A stretch of 64,000 bases of DNA, taken from contig NZ_JAUZVY010000004.1 of the NCBI RefSeq assembly GCF_030717955.1, forward strand, positions 186,001 to 250,000, in the 5' to 3' direction. The position numbers were made by a program, and so were the translations under genes. This DNA comes from Alkalimonas delamerensis (GTDB taxonomy: Bacteria > Pseudomonadota > Gammaproteobacteria > Enterobacterales > Alteromonadaceae). The notes beneath the pieces were generated by a model. It was not told where the DNA came from, searched no databases, and saw only the letters and a list, made by a program, of their open reading frames with translations. Below are positions 8,875 through 17,951 of this stretch, piece by piece; within the stretch, counting starts at the first letter, position 1; each line of letters begins with the position of its first letter.

Positions 8875-9599
8875 GGCTGCAAACGGTAAAGTACCTGCAC
8901 CGATTGTTGAATGCGAATGTGTTTGGGCAGCACCAGGCTGCTTTCGGCTCTATCGGCATTGGCCGTTCGCATCACACCATAGACACCGCTGCCCGCCCCA
9001 AAACCAAAATCAGAGCCCAAATTTCCCCAGCTGCGATGGCCTTCATTTATGGCAAAGACCGAGTGGATTTCCGCACCCTGGGCTCTTGCCAGTCGCTCTG
9101 CCCGCTGACGGGCATCGGCGCCGGCTTTGGCCATCAGCTCTTGCTCCAGCTGCTGTTTTTGACTGGTTTCAAACTGGCCCTGAATGGAAAAAATAGCCGG
9201 CTGCCTGAACAGATGATCCATCACGTCGACGTAATGCTCCAGGCTGCGCAGTTGCACCACCACCGGCTGCGTTGCCGCATAGCCGGTAATGATGCGGCTG
9301 CTGTAGTCCTTATAGGTCGCCTCTTTGTTGATCTGAGCCGCTTCAATATCGGCCAAATCCACGCCTTTGCTGGCTAAATAGTTCAGCAGGCTACGACCTT
9401 GCTGATAGACCGAGCTGGTGGCGGCATCTGCGGTTTCGGCGTTGGCCCGGATCATCAGCGTAATGCGGGCCGAATCTGGCGCCACTTCCATCTCAGCCGT
9501 GCCGGTAACGGTCACAAATGGAAAGTCCGGCAAGGGGCTGGCCTGGCTGCTTAACGGCAGCGCCAACATCAGAATGGCGGTTAATAGCATACTTTTCAT
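8871..9599 (-). CDS. SIMPL-domain (DUF541) periplasmic protein
   Basis: A 242-residue exported protein with signal peptide MKSMLLTAILMLALPLSSQA. The mature part begins FPFVTVTGTAEMEVAPDSA, the standard opening of the SIMPL/DUF541 family (E. coli YggE relatives), followed by the RSLLNYLASKGV helix and a C-terminal VQVLYRL strand. Family members have been linked to envelope and oxidative-stress protection; the molecular function is not established. The start has a good ribosome site (aaggact). It is a single gene, convergent with the small lipoprotein and downstream of the serpin on the same strand with an 79-base gap. Confidence 0.88.
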   Translation of the reverse strand: MKSMLLTAILMLALPLSSQASPLPDFPFVTVTGTAEMEVAPDSARITLMIRANAETADAATSSVYQQGRSLLNYLASKGVDLADIEAAQINKEATYKDYSSRIITGYAATQPVVVQLRSLEHYVDVMDHLFRQPAIFSIQGQFETSQKQQLEQELMAKAGADARQRAERLARAQGAEIHSVFAINEGHRSWGNLGSDFGFGAGSGVYGVMRTANADRAESSLVLPKHIRIQQSVQVLYRLQP

Positions 9600-9678
9600 G
9601 GATAGTCCTTATTAACTGGAAAGAACACTAATTCAGACCACAGCTTAGCCGGACCGGGTGAACGCCAACTGAACTGCA

Positions 9679-10962
9679 TCAAGGGGCCAGCACCCGGCCC
9701 ATAAACACAATGGCGCCGGTCTCGTGCTCTTCAATCAGATAGATAAATGGCCGGTTCAGCGCCAACTCGGCCAAAGGTGGCATGCTGGTTACCTCAAAGG
9801 TGATGCCTGTCGCTGCCGCCGCTTCGGTGCCAAATTCATCAACCGCAATAACGGCCTGATGCACAACCCCGCCTATAAACAACGACATGCTGTCACTGAT
9901 GCCGCTGAAATCGGCCACATCGGCTTGAAATGCCTCCTGCATACCAAAATCCTGCAGGGCGGATGTCAGATTAAGCTGCTGGTTTAATTCAAACTTTGGC
10001 ATTTCCAAATCCACCAAATGCTCGGATAACTCGGCACGGATAGCATCAAGGCGCGCGGTGGTCAGCTGCTGCTCAAAAGCATTAAAGTTGCCTTCGGCGG
10101 GTAACAGCAGCAGCATCGAAAAGTTTGGATTGGCGTAGGGCAAACGCATGGCCTGATAACCAGCCCCCTCGCTGTAGCCGGCACGAATGGCTGTCTGACG
10201 CATCATAGGCACCTGCTCGCTGCTGCCGCTTAGTTGGTAAAAGGACGCGGCTTCGGTTGATTCAGGCGCAAAGGGTTGCGCCCAATTGGCTTGAAAGTAG
10301 ATGGTATTAAGAAGTGCCAGCCGGGTATCCGGGCTGACACTGCCCTCTGGTAGCAGCTCATTGATTTTATCTTGGGTTTGCTCGGCGACCCACTGGTTAA
10401 TGGCTTGTCTGGCTTGCTCTGGTTGCTGGATAAAGTCGGTCTGATAGACACCGGCACCATAGTAGAGCGCCAATTGATCCAGGTAAGTTGGCAATAGGGT
10501 TGTCGTTTGCTCCAACCAACTGGCTTGATTGAGCTGCAGCGACATCGGGTGTTCGCCAGCAGAGACATCATCGAAATGAAGCAACACTTTGTTCAGACCA
10601 CTGTGCAGCTTCGAGTCAGGCAAGCGAAAGCGCAGTGCCGAGGCCATTTCAGTCGCCGTCTGCTGCCTGGCACCGGCAAAACTCATGGCCATGGTCAGCG
10701 AAATGGACAAAGGCGAGAAAAAAACGTTGTCCCTGCGTTCGGCCTGCCACTGATACAGCGCCAGGGCAAACTCGGTGTTGTCCTGAATCAACTGGTCAAA
10801 TTCGGCAGCCGTTAGCTCTGGTACCAACTGACGTGCTACACTGGACTGACTGTATTGGTAACCAGCAGGTTCTGGTTGCTGCTGCACGGGTGGTGTGGTC
10901 GTATCGGAATCACCACAGCCAGCAACGAACCCCAGCAATAAAACCACATAAAAAACACGCAT
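9679..10962 (-). CDS. Bacterial serpin, lipoprotein-anchored
   Basis: A 427-residue serpin, a serine/cysteine protease inhibitor of the trapping type. The N-terminus has a lipobox (FVAGC, Cys 16), so the inhibitor should be tethered in the envelope. Serpin landmarks include NVFFSPLSISLTMAM, NTIYFQANWAQPF, the VHQAVIAVDEFGTEAAAATG hinge and NRPFIYLIEEHETGAIVFMG near the end. The hinge has the small residues (TEAAAATG, P14-P7) needed for loop insertion, so it should be inhibitory; by counting, P1-P1' falls around Thr-Ser in EVTSMPP. The start is taken at the second of two adjacent ATGs, 6 bases from ggggag. Target proteases are unknown. Confidence 0.93.
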   Translation of the reverse strand: MRVFYVVLLLGFVAGCGDSDTTTPPVQQQPEPAGYQYSQSSVARQLVPELTAAEFDQLIQDNTEFALALYQWQAERRDNVFFSPLSISLTMAMSFAGARQQTATEMASALRFRLPDSKLHSGLNKVLLHFDDVSAGEHPMSLQLNQASWLEQTTTLLPTYLDQLALYYGAGVYQTDFIQQPEQARQAINQWVAEQTQDKINELLPEGSVSPDTRLALLNTIYFQANWAQPFAPESTEAASFYQLSGSSEQVPMMRQTAIRAGYSEGAGYQAMRLPYANPNFSMLLLLPAEGNFNAFEQQLTTARLDAIRAELSEHLVDLEMPKFELNQQLNLTSALQDFGMQEAFQADVADFSGISDSMSLFIGGVVHQAVIAVDEFGTEAAAATGITFEVTSMPPLAELALNRPFIYLIEEHETGAIVFMGRVLAP

Positions 10963-11077
10963 CATAAGCTCCCCGGCACAAGTCATGGCGAAATTATAAC
11001 CACTTCGACACTAAAGACTGTGACCAATTGTTAAAGAGCCTGTTGCACTTTGTGTTCTTAGAAAGGAGCAAGCCGCT

Positions 11078-11461
11078 GTGCTAAAAGCCATTCACCATGT
11101 TGCTATTATTTGCTCGGATTACCAGCGCTCGAAAACCTTTTATCATCAGCTGCTGCAACTGCCCATTCTGGCCGAACACTTCCGAGCCGAGCGCAACTCC
11201 TGGAAGCTGGATTTGCAACTGCCGGATGGCGGTCAATTGGAGCTGTTCTCCTTCCCATCCCCGCCGCCAAGGCCGAGCCAACCCGAAGCGCAAGGCCTGC
11301 GTCATTTAGCCTTTGTGGTGGAGGATGTCGCCGAGGTGAAAGCTTATCTGGAACAACAAGGTGTCGCCGTCGAGCCCATTCGCATCGATCCCTTCACCGA
11401 CAAAGCCTTTACTTTCTTCCAGGATCCGGATGGATTGCCGCTGGAGCTGTATCAGGCTTAA
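11078..11461 (+). CDS. VOC-family (glyoxalase-like, YaeR/GloA2 type) protein
   Basis: A 127-residue single VOC domain. It begins MLKAIHHVAIICSDYQRSK, a metal-ligand His and the YaeR-type opening, and ends FFQDPDGLPLELYQ with the conserved Glu. LRHLAFVVEDV supplies the second half-site His. The architecture and length match the YaeR/GloA2 group related to lactoylglutathione lyase, although whether it detoxifies methylglyoxal is not known. The start is a GTG at 11078 with a strong ribosome site (aaggag at 11063-11068). It is a single gene closed by a clear terminator. Confidence 0.88.
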   Translation: MLKAIHHVAIICSDYQRSKTFYHQLLQLPILAEHFRAERNSWKLDLQLPDGGQLELFSFPSPPPRPSQPEAQGLRHLAFVVEDVAEVKAYLEQQGVAVEPIRIDPFTDKAFTFFQDPDGLPLELYQA

Positions 11462-11480
11462 CAACGCATATTCACTCACT

Positions 11481-11504
11481 AGCCGGCCCTGCGCCGGCTT
11501 TTTT
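11481..11504 (+). terminator. Intrinsic terminator after the VOC gene
   Basis: Seven-base stem agccggc/gccggct (11481-11487 and 11493-11499) with a five-base loop, followed by a run of T. It lies 20 bases after the VOC stop codon and insulates it from the PadR promoter. Confidence 0.85.
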
Positions 11505-11528
11505 GTGCAAAAAAACCACAAAACAACC

Positions 11529-11591
11529 TTGACACCTTTACTGTGTGTCACCTAGTATATTTTTACTGTGCCACATACAGTATGTGGCACA
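11529..11591 (+). promoter_or_regulatory. padR promoter with perfect 25-bp palindromic operator
   Basis: A TTGACA -35 box (11529-11534) and TAGTAT -10 box (11553-11558) are separated by 18 bases. Immediately downstream is a perfect inverted repeat: tgtgccacatac (11567-11578), one base, and gtatgtggcaca (11580-11591). The palindrome covers the expected start of transcription and ends 20 bases before the padR ATG. It is the natural candidate for the binding site of the PadR regulator encoded just after it, giving autorepression. Confidence 0.8.
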
Positions 11592-11610
11592 CAGTAAGCA
11601 GGAATCAACG

Positions 11611-11940
11611 ATGACCTCAGCGCAACTGGACAAAATGCGGCTGGAACTGCGGCGCGGTGTGCTGGTACTGGCGGTACTTAGCTCACTGAAAGCCCCGCAC
11701 TACGGCTACTCGCTGCGCAAGCAACTGCAGGATGCCGGTATTGAGATCGACGAAGGCACCCTCTACCCGCTGGTGCGCCGACTTGCCGATCAGGGCCTGC
11801 TGGACAGCGAGTGGCGTCAGGGCGAAGGCCGGGAGCGGCGCTACTACCAACTGTCAGAAGTAGGCGCCGATTTGCTGACGCAGTTAACGCAAGAATGGCA
11901 ACAACTAAACAGCGCCTTAGGGCCACTACTGGAGCACTAG
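11611..11940 (+). CDS. PadR-family transcriptional regulator
   Basis: A 109-residue winged-helix regulator of the short PadR subfamily. The recognisable pattern is RRGVLVLAVLSSL, HYGYSLRKQL, then DEGTLYPLVRRLADQGLL and the wing REGRERRYYQLS region (as GREGRYY-like). The ATG at 11611 has aggaatc upstream and is preferred to an in-frame start at 11545, which would place the operator inside the gene. It is followed after 2 bases by a HAAS-type membrane protein, the usual partner of this subfamily. A perfect palindrome overlaps its promoter, so autoregulation is likely. Confidence 0.92.
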   Translation: MTSAQLDKMRLELRRGVLVLAVLSSLKAPHYGYSLRKQLQDAGIEIDEGTLYPLVRRLADQGLLDSEWRQGEGRERRYYQLSEVGADLLTQLTQEWQQLNSALGPLLEH

Positions 11941-11942
11941 CC

Positions 11943-12872
11943 ATGGACTTATTAGAACGCTATCTGGCCGCCGTGCAGCAAGAGCTGCCAAAAGAAAAAC
12001 AGCAGGATGTCACTCGCGAATTAAAAGCCAATATTCTCGATCAGCTGGATGCATTGCAAGAGCAAGCGCCCAGCCTAACGGATGAAGAACGAATACACAG
12101 CGTATTGAAACAGCTTGGTCCGCCGAAACAAATGGCGCATCAGTTTGCCCCGCCAACCCCTTTAATCCCAATCGGGCTGATGCCGTTATTTAGTTACACC
12201 CTGGCCATGGTGTTTGGCATTCTGTTCCTGATCCAGGTCATTCAATCCAGCCTGCTTTGGCTTGGCAATGAACAGGTTGGGCTATTGTTGATGTTAAAGC
12301 ATATGGCAGGCGGATTTATTCGCGATGCGACCTTTGCTTTTAGTGTGATCACACTGATTTTTTGGATGATTGGGAAAGAGCAAGGCAGTGCTTGTAAGTC
12401 TACAACCAGCTGGGATCCTGCCAAGCTGCCTCAATTAGCGAAACCTTGGCAACAAATTGAACTAAGTGATATTTTCACCGATCTGGCGACGTACTTGTTC
12501 CTGTTGCTGCTGATTTGGTACCCGGTTTTTGGGCAGAACCTTGCATCGGTAGAGCTCAGCATCACCAGTCGTTTCTTGCTGCAGGCCTTTAGCCCTTTGC
12601 TGCTGCTGGGTATTGCCCTAAGTGCATGGCAACTGAAGCAGCGTTACTGGTCAGCTGCCCTGCTGAAATCCAACCTGGCACTCAATGCCCTGCTGGTAAC
12701 AGCCATTGTTATTCTGGCATGGACCAGTCCTTTCTTAAGCGGTGTGCCGGCCCAACTGCCCTGGCTGACGACGGAGCAGCTGGAGCGCAGCATCACCATC
12801 ACTTTACTGATTATCGCTCTGTTTCCGGGCTGGGAAGTCATTCGTGACTGGCGACGCTTGCAACGCATGTGA
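11943..12872 (+). CDS. HAAS-domain membrane protein, PadR partner
   Basis: A 309-residue protein. The first ~80 residues are the helical HAAS-type domain (DLLERYLAAVQQELP, then TRELKANILDQLDAL and HSVLKQLGPPKQMAHQF), and the rest contains about six hydrophobic segments. HAAS/DUF1700-type proteins are regularly encoded directly after PadR regulators and are thought to link the regulator to the membrane or to transport; the exact role is not known. The ATG at 11943 lies 2 bases after the padR stop, so the pair is one transcript. A terminator follows at 12898. Confidence 0.8.
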   Translation: MDLLERYLAAVQQELPKEKQQDVTRELKANILDQLDALQEQAPSLTDEERIHSVLKQLGPPKQMAHQFAPPTPLIPIGLMPLFSYTLAMVFGILFLIQVIQSSLLWLGNEQVGLLLMLKHMAGGFIRDATFAFSVITLIFWMIGKEQGSACKSTTSWDPAKLPQLAKPWQQIELSDIFTDLATYLFLLLLIWYPVFGQNLASVELSITSRFLLQAFSPLLLLGIALSAWQLKQRYWSAALLKSNLALNALLVTAIVILAWTSPFLSGVPAQLPWLTTEQLERSITITLLIIALFPGWEVIRDWRRLQRM

Positions 12873-12897
12873 ATGCATATATCTAAGTCAGGAAGCA

Positions 12898-12925
12898 ACA
12901 GGCAGCCCGCGCTGCCTGTTTTTTT
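12898..12925 (+). terminator. Intrinsic terminator after the padR operon
   Basis: Nine-base stem acaggcagc/gctgcctgt (12898-12906 and 12911-12919) with a four-base loop, followed by a run of seven T. It ends the padR transcript before sbcD. Confidence 0.9.
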
Positions 12926-13009
12926 CAGCAGAAACCAGCAAAGGTCCCTTAAAAATGAAGCCATTATGGTAGTCTAAGGCTCTGTCTATCGTTCATCAGC
13001 ATGCCTTGT

Positions 13010-14251
13010 ATGAAAATTATCCACACCTCCGACTGGCACCTCGGCCAAAGCTTTTTTACCAAAAGCCGTAAAGCCGAGCATCAGGCGTTTTTGCACTGGC
13101 TGCTGGCACAGGCAGAGCAGCAGCAGGTCGATGCCATCCTGGTGGCCGGTGATGTGTTTGATACCGGCACCCCGCCCAGTTATGCCCGCGAGCTGTACAA
13201 CGAATTTGTAGTGGCCTGCAACCGGCTTGGTATCTGCCTGGTGGTGCTGGGCGGCAACCACGATTCAGTATCGGTATTGAATGAATCGCGCCAGTTGCTG
13301 GCTTGCCTCAATACCTATGTGGTGGCCAGTGTCACGGATGAACCCGAACAACAACTGCTGACCTTGCCAAAACGCGATGGCAGCCCTGGTGCCCTGCTGT
13401 GCGCCGTGCCTTTTGTCCGGCCGCGCGATGTGCTGCAAAGCCGTGCCGGCGATAGTGGTCTTGCCAAGCGCCAGGCGCTGGGCACCGCCATTTCGCAGCA
13501 CTACCAACAGCTGTACCAGTTGGCCCTGACCAAGCGCCAGGCGTTAGCACAGCCACTGCCGATCGTGGCGACAGGCCACTTAAGTGCTTTAGGGGTCAGC
13601 CAGTCCGAGTCGGTGCGCGATATTTACATCGGCACCTTGGATGGCTTTGCCGCCGATGCATTTCCACCGGCCGATTACATTGCCCTTGGCCATATTCACC
13701 GACCTCAAATCGTTGGTAAAAAGCCACATATTCGCTACAGCGGCTCGCCGATTCCACTCAGTTTTGATGAGCTGGGTAGCAGCAAGCAGGTGCTGCTGGT
13801 GCAATTTGCCGATGACAAACTTGAGGAAGTGACACCGCTTGAGGTACCTCGCTTTCAGCCCATGGCGCTGCTAAAAGGCAATTTGAGCGAATTGGAACAG
13901 CAACTTAGCCAGTACCCAGAGCAAGCCGACCAGCCTACCTGGCTCAGCATTGAAGTCACACTGGATGATTACCTGCCCAATCTGCAGCAGCGCATTCAGG
14001 CGCTTTGCGACGGGAAAGCGGTGGACGTACTGCAGCTGCGCCGGGCCCGCAGCAAACAGCGCCAGTCGCTAAGCCAGCAGCAACAGGAAACCCTGACCGA
14101 GCTGACTCCGCAGCAGGTGTTTGAGCGCCGGCTGGCGTTGGAGCACTTCGACGATGAAAACACCTGCGCCCGAAAAACCCGGCTGGAGCAGCTGTTTACT
14201 CAGATACTGGATGATCTTGCACAGGGAGATAGCGGGGAGAGCCCGGCATGA
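13010..14251 (+). CDS. sbcD: Exonuclease subunit SbcD
   Basis: A 413-residue Mre11-type nuclease subunit that, with SbcC, cleaves DNA hairpins and processes double-strand ends. The calcineurin-like phosphoesterase motifs are complete: HTSDWHLGQ, LVAGDVFDTG, GGNHDSV, ATGHLSALG and ALGHIHRPQ, with YSGSPI closing the metal site. The ATG at 13010 starts MKIIHTSDWHLG directly; the in-frame ATG 9 bases upstream is less likely. Its stop overlaps the sbcC start by 4 bases (ATGA), so the two are translationally coupled. The C-terminal third carries the capping region and a Gln-rich tail that should contact the SbcC coiled coil. Confidence 0.96.
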   Translation: MKIIHTSDWHLGQSFFTKSRKAEHQAFLHWLLAQAEQQQVDAILVAGDVFDTGTPPSYARELYNEFVVACNRLGICLVVLGGNHDSVSVLNESRQLLACLNTYVVASVTDEPEQQLLTLPKRDGSPGALLCAVPFVRPRDVLQSRAGDSGLAKRQALGTAISQHYQQLYQLALTKRQALAQPLPIVATGHLSALGVSQSESVRDIYIGTLDGFAADAFPPADYIALGHIHRPQIVGKKPHIRYSGSPIPLSFDELGSSKQVLLVQFADDKLEEVTPLEVPRFQPMALLKGNLSELEQQLSQYPEQADQPTWLSIEVTLDDYLPNLQQRIQALCDGKAVDVLQLRRARSKQRQSLSQQQQETLTELTPQQVFERRLALEHFDDENTCARKTRLEQLFTQILDDLAQGDSGESPA

Positions 14252-17200
14252 AAATTCTGAGTTTGCAATTTGCCAACCTCAACTCCTTAAAGGGCCAGTG
14301 GCGCATTGATTTTACTGAGCCGCCTTTTGCCGACAATGGCCTGTTTGCCATCACCGGCCCAACCGGCGCTGGCAAAACCACCATTTTGGATGCGATCTGC
14401 CTGGCGCTCTATCACCAAACGCCACGGCTAGGTCTTATCACCCAAAGCAGCAACGACATTATGACCCGCGGCTGTAGTGATTGCCTGGCCGAAGTGGAAT
14501 TTGAGGTCAAAGGCACCGTCTACCGCGCTCACTGGAGCATGCGCCGCGCCCGCGGCCAGGCCGATGGCAAGCTGCAACCGGCCGATGTGGAGCTGGCGGA
14601 AGTTGCAAGCGGTAAGGTACTGGCCAGCCAGCTAAAACAAAAAAACGAACAAGTCGAGCAACTGACCGGGCTGGACTTTGCCCGTTTTACCCGCTCGATG
14701 ATGTTGTCGCAAGGCCAATTTGCCGCCTTTTTACTGGCCAATGAAAGCGAGCGCGCCGAACTGCTGGAAGAGCTGACCGGCACCGAAATCTATGGCCAGA
14801 TCTCGATGCTGGTGCACGAGCGTTTCAGCCAGGCCAAACAGCAACTGGACACCTTAAGCGCCAAGGCCGATGGCATGCAGCTGCTAACCGATACCCAGCA
14901 AGCTGAACTGAAAACGCAGCAACAGAGCCTGCAGCAACAACTGCAGCCACTGCGCCAGCAGCAAGACAAGCTCCGTGCTCAACTGGCCTGGCATAAGGCC
15001 TGCCAACAGGCACAACAACAGCAACAAGCAGCCCAGGCCGCTTTGCAAGAAGCCGAACAGGCGCAGCAGCAAGCCGCCCCGGCACTGCAGCGGCTGGCCG
15101 ACAGTGAGCCCGCCGAGGCGCTGCGTGGTCTGTATCAGCGCTGGCAAGACAGCCAGCAGCATGCACAGCAAGCCGAAGAGCAGTTAAACGAGCGCCAACA
15201 GCAGCAGCCCGAGCAGGAAGCCCGGCTCAAAAGTGCAACCAGCGAAATGCAGCAACAGCAGGCAGCGCTACAAGCAGCCAAAAGCCAGCACAAAGCACTG
15301 GAGCAACTACTAAGCGAGCAAGTTGTGCCGCTGGATCTGAGCCTGAAGCAACGGACAGCTCAGCAGCAACAACAGCAGGCAGAGTACAGCAGCCAGCAGC
15401 AAAAGTTGCAGCAACTGGAGCAGCAACTTAGTGACAAAACCCGGCAATTGACAGAGCTGACCAAAACCTTGCAGCAACTGGATAGCTATCTGCAGGAGCA
15501 CCAGGCCGATGCGCAGCTTGGCCGTGAACTGGGCCGCTTGCAACAGCTGCATCGAAGCTGCCTGCAACTGCAACAACGACTGAGCGAAAAGCAGCAACAG
15601 CGGACGGACTGCCAACAGCAACTGGCAAGCAGCAGCACCAAAGCAGCGGAACTAAGCAACCACTGCCAGACGCTGGAAAAACAGCTGCAGCCCGCGCAGC
15701 AACAAGTAGCAGAGACAAAGCAGTTGCTGCAGGATATCGGGCAAGGCCGTCCACTGGAGCAGGACGAAGCCGCACGGGATGCCATCAACCAGCAGTTGCC
15801 TCACTGGCATGCCTTGCAGCAAGTGCAAAAGCATGACCAACAAAACGCCGCCCAGCAGCAGGAAAAGCAGCTGAAGTTGCAGCAAGTGAGCCAAAACCTG
15901 CAAGCATTGCAGCAGCAACACCAAAACCTGACAACACAATACCGCCAGCAGCGCCAACTGAGCGAGGCTCTTAGCAAGCTGGTGACGCAAGATGAGCAAC
16001 TGGCGCAGTACCGCTCGGAGCTTGCACCCGGCAGCCCCTGCCCGCTCTGTGGCAGCGAGCAGCACCCGGCGCTGGATGGGCATGCGTACAACCCGACGGA
16101 GCACCTTCAGCAGCGCGATCAAGCCCTGGCTGAGCTCAAAGCCCTGGAAGAGCAAGGCAAACAACTGCGGGCTGAACTGGATAGCTGCCAGCGCCATCAG
16201 GCTGAGCTTCAGACGGCCTGCGAGCAACTGGTCACTGAACAACAGCAATTGCAGCAGGAGTGGCAGCAGTGCCTGGCCAGGCAGGCCGCCGTACCAGCGA
16301 CGATGGCGATTGACGACGGTACAGCGCTAAGCGCTCTTTTGAGCAGCAAGCAGGCAGAGCTCGAGCAGCTAAGCGGCCGTATTCAGCAACTGCGCACACT
16401 GAACCAGCAATTACAGCAACAACAGCAGCACTGCCAGCAACTCGAACACCAGTTGCAGCAAGCCAGGCAGCAGTACCAGGCGTGCCATCAGCAGCAAACA
16501 GAGCAGCAAGAGCGGCTGACCAGCGAGCAAGCCGCGCTCAGTAAGTTGGAACAAGAGCTAAGCGCCGAGTGGCAACACATCAGCCAACTGCTGCAGGCAC
16601 AGCAGCAAAGCATGCCAGCGCCGGCTGAATTTGCCGACTTCCTTGTAAAAAAACAGCAGGATGCTGAGCTGTGGCAACACAAACAACAACAGCTGCACGA
16701 GTTAAAACCGCAGCTGGAGCGCCAGCAAAGCGAACAGCAGTATTTGCAGCAACAACAGCAGGAGCTGACAGAGTGGCTGCAAAGTCGCAGTGCTTCTTTG
16801 AAAGCAAGTGACGCAGAGCTCAGCCAATTACAAAAGCAACGGCAGCAGCTGTTTGCCGATAAAGATCCCGCTGTCGAGCGCCAGCAAAGCTTGCAGCGGC
16901 TGGAGCAAGCTGAGCACCAGCTGCAGCAAGCCGAGCAGCAACGTCAGCAGCAACAACAGGCCTGGGATCAGCTAAGCGCCAGCATCCAAAGCCTGCAACA
17001 GAGCCAACAGCAATGGCAAGAGCGCAGCCAGCAGCAGCGACAGGCATTTGAGCAGGCCTTGCAGGCTTCAATTTTTGTCGACGAGCAAAGCTTCCTGCGC
17101 GCCCTGCTCACCCCTGAAGATAAGCAGCAACTGCAGCAACTGCGTGAGCAATTGCTGCAGCAAAAGCAACAAGCAGAATTTGCCAGGCAGCAGCTCGATC

Positions 17201-17940
17201 GGCAGTGGCAGCAATTGCAGGATGATGCCCATGCCAGCCAGTATGCCCAAACCGATGCCAGCGACACCGAGCAGCAACTCGATAGCCTGCACCAGCAGTT
17301 GGATGCCCTGAACCAGCAGCTTGGCGGCATCAGCGGCCAGTTGCAGCAGGATGAGCGGCTGCGCAGCGAGCAGCAGCAGTTGCTGTCAGACATCAGCACC
17401 AAGCGCGAGCAGCTGGACGATCTCAGCTATTTGCATGGGTTGATAGGCTCACGCGATGGCGCCAAATTCCGCAAGTTTGCCCAGGGGTTAACGCTGGATC
17501 ATTTGATTTATCTGGCCAATCAGCAGTTGGAGCGGTTGCATGGCCGCTATCAGTTGCAGCGCAAAGCCGGCGAAGGGCTGGAGCTCTGCGTACTGGATAC
17601 CTGGCAAGGCGATGCGGTGCGCGATACCCGCACCTTATCTGGCGGCGAAAGCTTTCTGGTCAGTCTGGCACTGGCGCTGGCGCTGTCCGATCTGGTCAGC
17701 CATAAAACCAGCATCGACTCGCTATTTTTGGATGAAGGCTTTGGCACTTTGGACAGCGAAACGCTGGATATTGCACTGGATGCGCTGGATAACCTCAATG
17801 CCAGCGGCAAGATGATTGGCGTGATTAGCCATATTGAAGCGATGAAAGAGCGCATCCCCACCCAGCTGGTGGTCACCCGCAAAAGTGGCCTGGGTGAAAG
17901 CCGGCTGGCCAGCCGCTATGCGGTGGCCGCTGCTGATTAG
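14248..17940 (+). CDS. sbcC: Exonuclease subunit SbcC (Rad50-like), glutamine-rich coiled coil
   Basis: A 1230-residue SMC-like ATPase. Walker A GPTGAGKTT is at residues 37-45; the ABC signature LSGGESFLVSLALA and Walker B DSLFLDEGFGTLD are near the C-terminus. Between them two long coiled-coil arms meet at a zinc hook, CPLC at residues 598-601, which joins two molecules. With SbcD it forms the SbcCD nuclease. The arms are extraordinarily rich in Gln, with several runs of four to six Q and long stretches of Q, A, L and E, much more than in E. coli SbcC. The length is slightly above the ~1050 of E. coli. It overlaps sbcD by 4 bases. Confidence 0.96.
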   Translation: MKILSLQFANLNSLKGQWRIDFTEPPFADNGLFAITGPTGAGKTTILDAICLALYHQTPRLGLITQSSNDIMTRGCSDCLAEVEFEVKGTVYRAHWSMRRARGQADGKLQPADVELAEVASGKVLASQLKQKNEQVEQLTGLDFARFTRSMMLSQGQFAAFLLANESERAELLEELTGTEIYGQISMLVHERFSQAKQQLDTLSAKADGMQLLTDTQQAELKTQQQSLQQQLQPLRQQQDKLRAQLAWHKACQQAQQQQQAAQAALQEAEQAQQQAAPALQRLADSEPAEALRGLYQRWQDSQQHAQQAEEQLNERQQQQPEQEARLKSATSEMQQQQAALQAAKSQHKALEQLLSEQVVPLDLSLKQRTAQQQQQQAEYSSQQQKLQQLEQQLSDKTRQLTELTKTLQQLDSYLQEHQADAQLGRELGRLQQLHRSCLQLQQRLSEKQQQRTDCQQQLASSSTKAAELSNHCQTLEKQLQPAQQQVAETKQLLQDIGQGRPLEQDEAARDAINQQLPHWHALQQVQKHDQQNAAQQQEKQLKLQQVSQNLQALQQQHQNLTTQYRQQRQLSEALSKLVTQDEQLAQYRSELAPGSPCPLCGSEQHPALDGHAYNPTEHLQQRDQALAELKALEEQGKQLRAELDSCQRHQAELQTACEQLVTEQQQLQQEWQQCLARQAAVPATMAIDDGTALSALLSSKQAELEQLSGRIQQLRTLNQQLQQQQQHCQQLEHQLQQARQQYQACHQQQTEQQERLTSEQAALSKLEQELSAEWQHISQLLQAQQQSMPAPAEFADFLVKKQQDAELWQHKQQQLHELKPQLERQQSEQQYLQQQQQELTEWLQSRSASLKASDAELSQLQKQRQQLFADKDPAVERQQSLQRLEQAEHQLQQAEQQRQQQQQAWDQLSASIQSLQQSQQQWQERSQQQRQAFEQALQASIFVDEQSFLRALLTPEDKQQLQQLREQLLQQKQQAEFARQQLDRQWQQLQDDAHASQYAQTDASDTEQQLDSLHQQLDALNQQLGGISGQLQQDERLRSEQQQLLSDISTKREQLDDLSYLHGLIGSRDGAKFRKFAQGLTLDHLIYLANQQLERLHGRYQLQRKAGEGLELCVLDTWQGDAVRDTRTLSGGESFLVSLALALALSDLVSHKTSIDSLFLDEGFGTLDSETLDIALDALDNLNASGKMIGVISHIEAMKERIPTQLVVTRKSGLGESRLASRYAVAAAD

Positions 17941-17951
17941 AGCGCAAGGTC

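Noticed and set aside
14529..17402. Many Cys/Ser- or Leu-rich minus-strand frames over sbcC
   Set aside because: They are shadows created by the cag/caa repeats of the glutamine-rich coiled coil.
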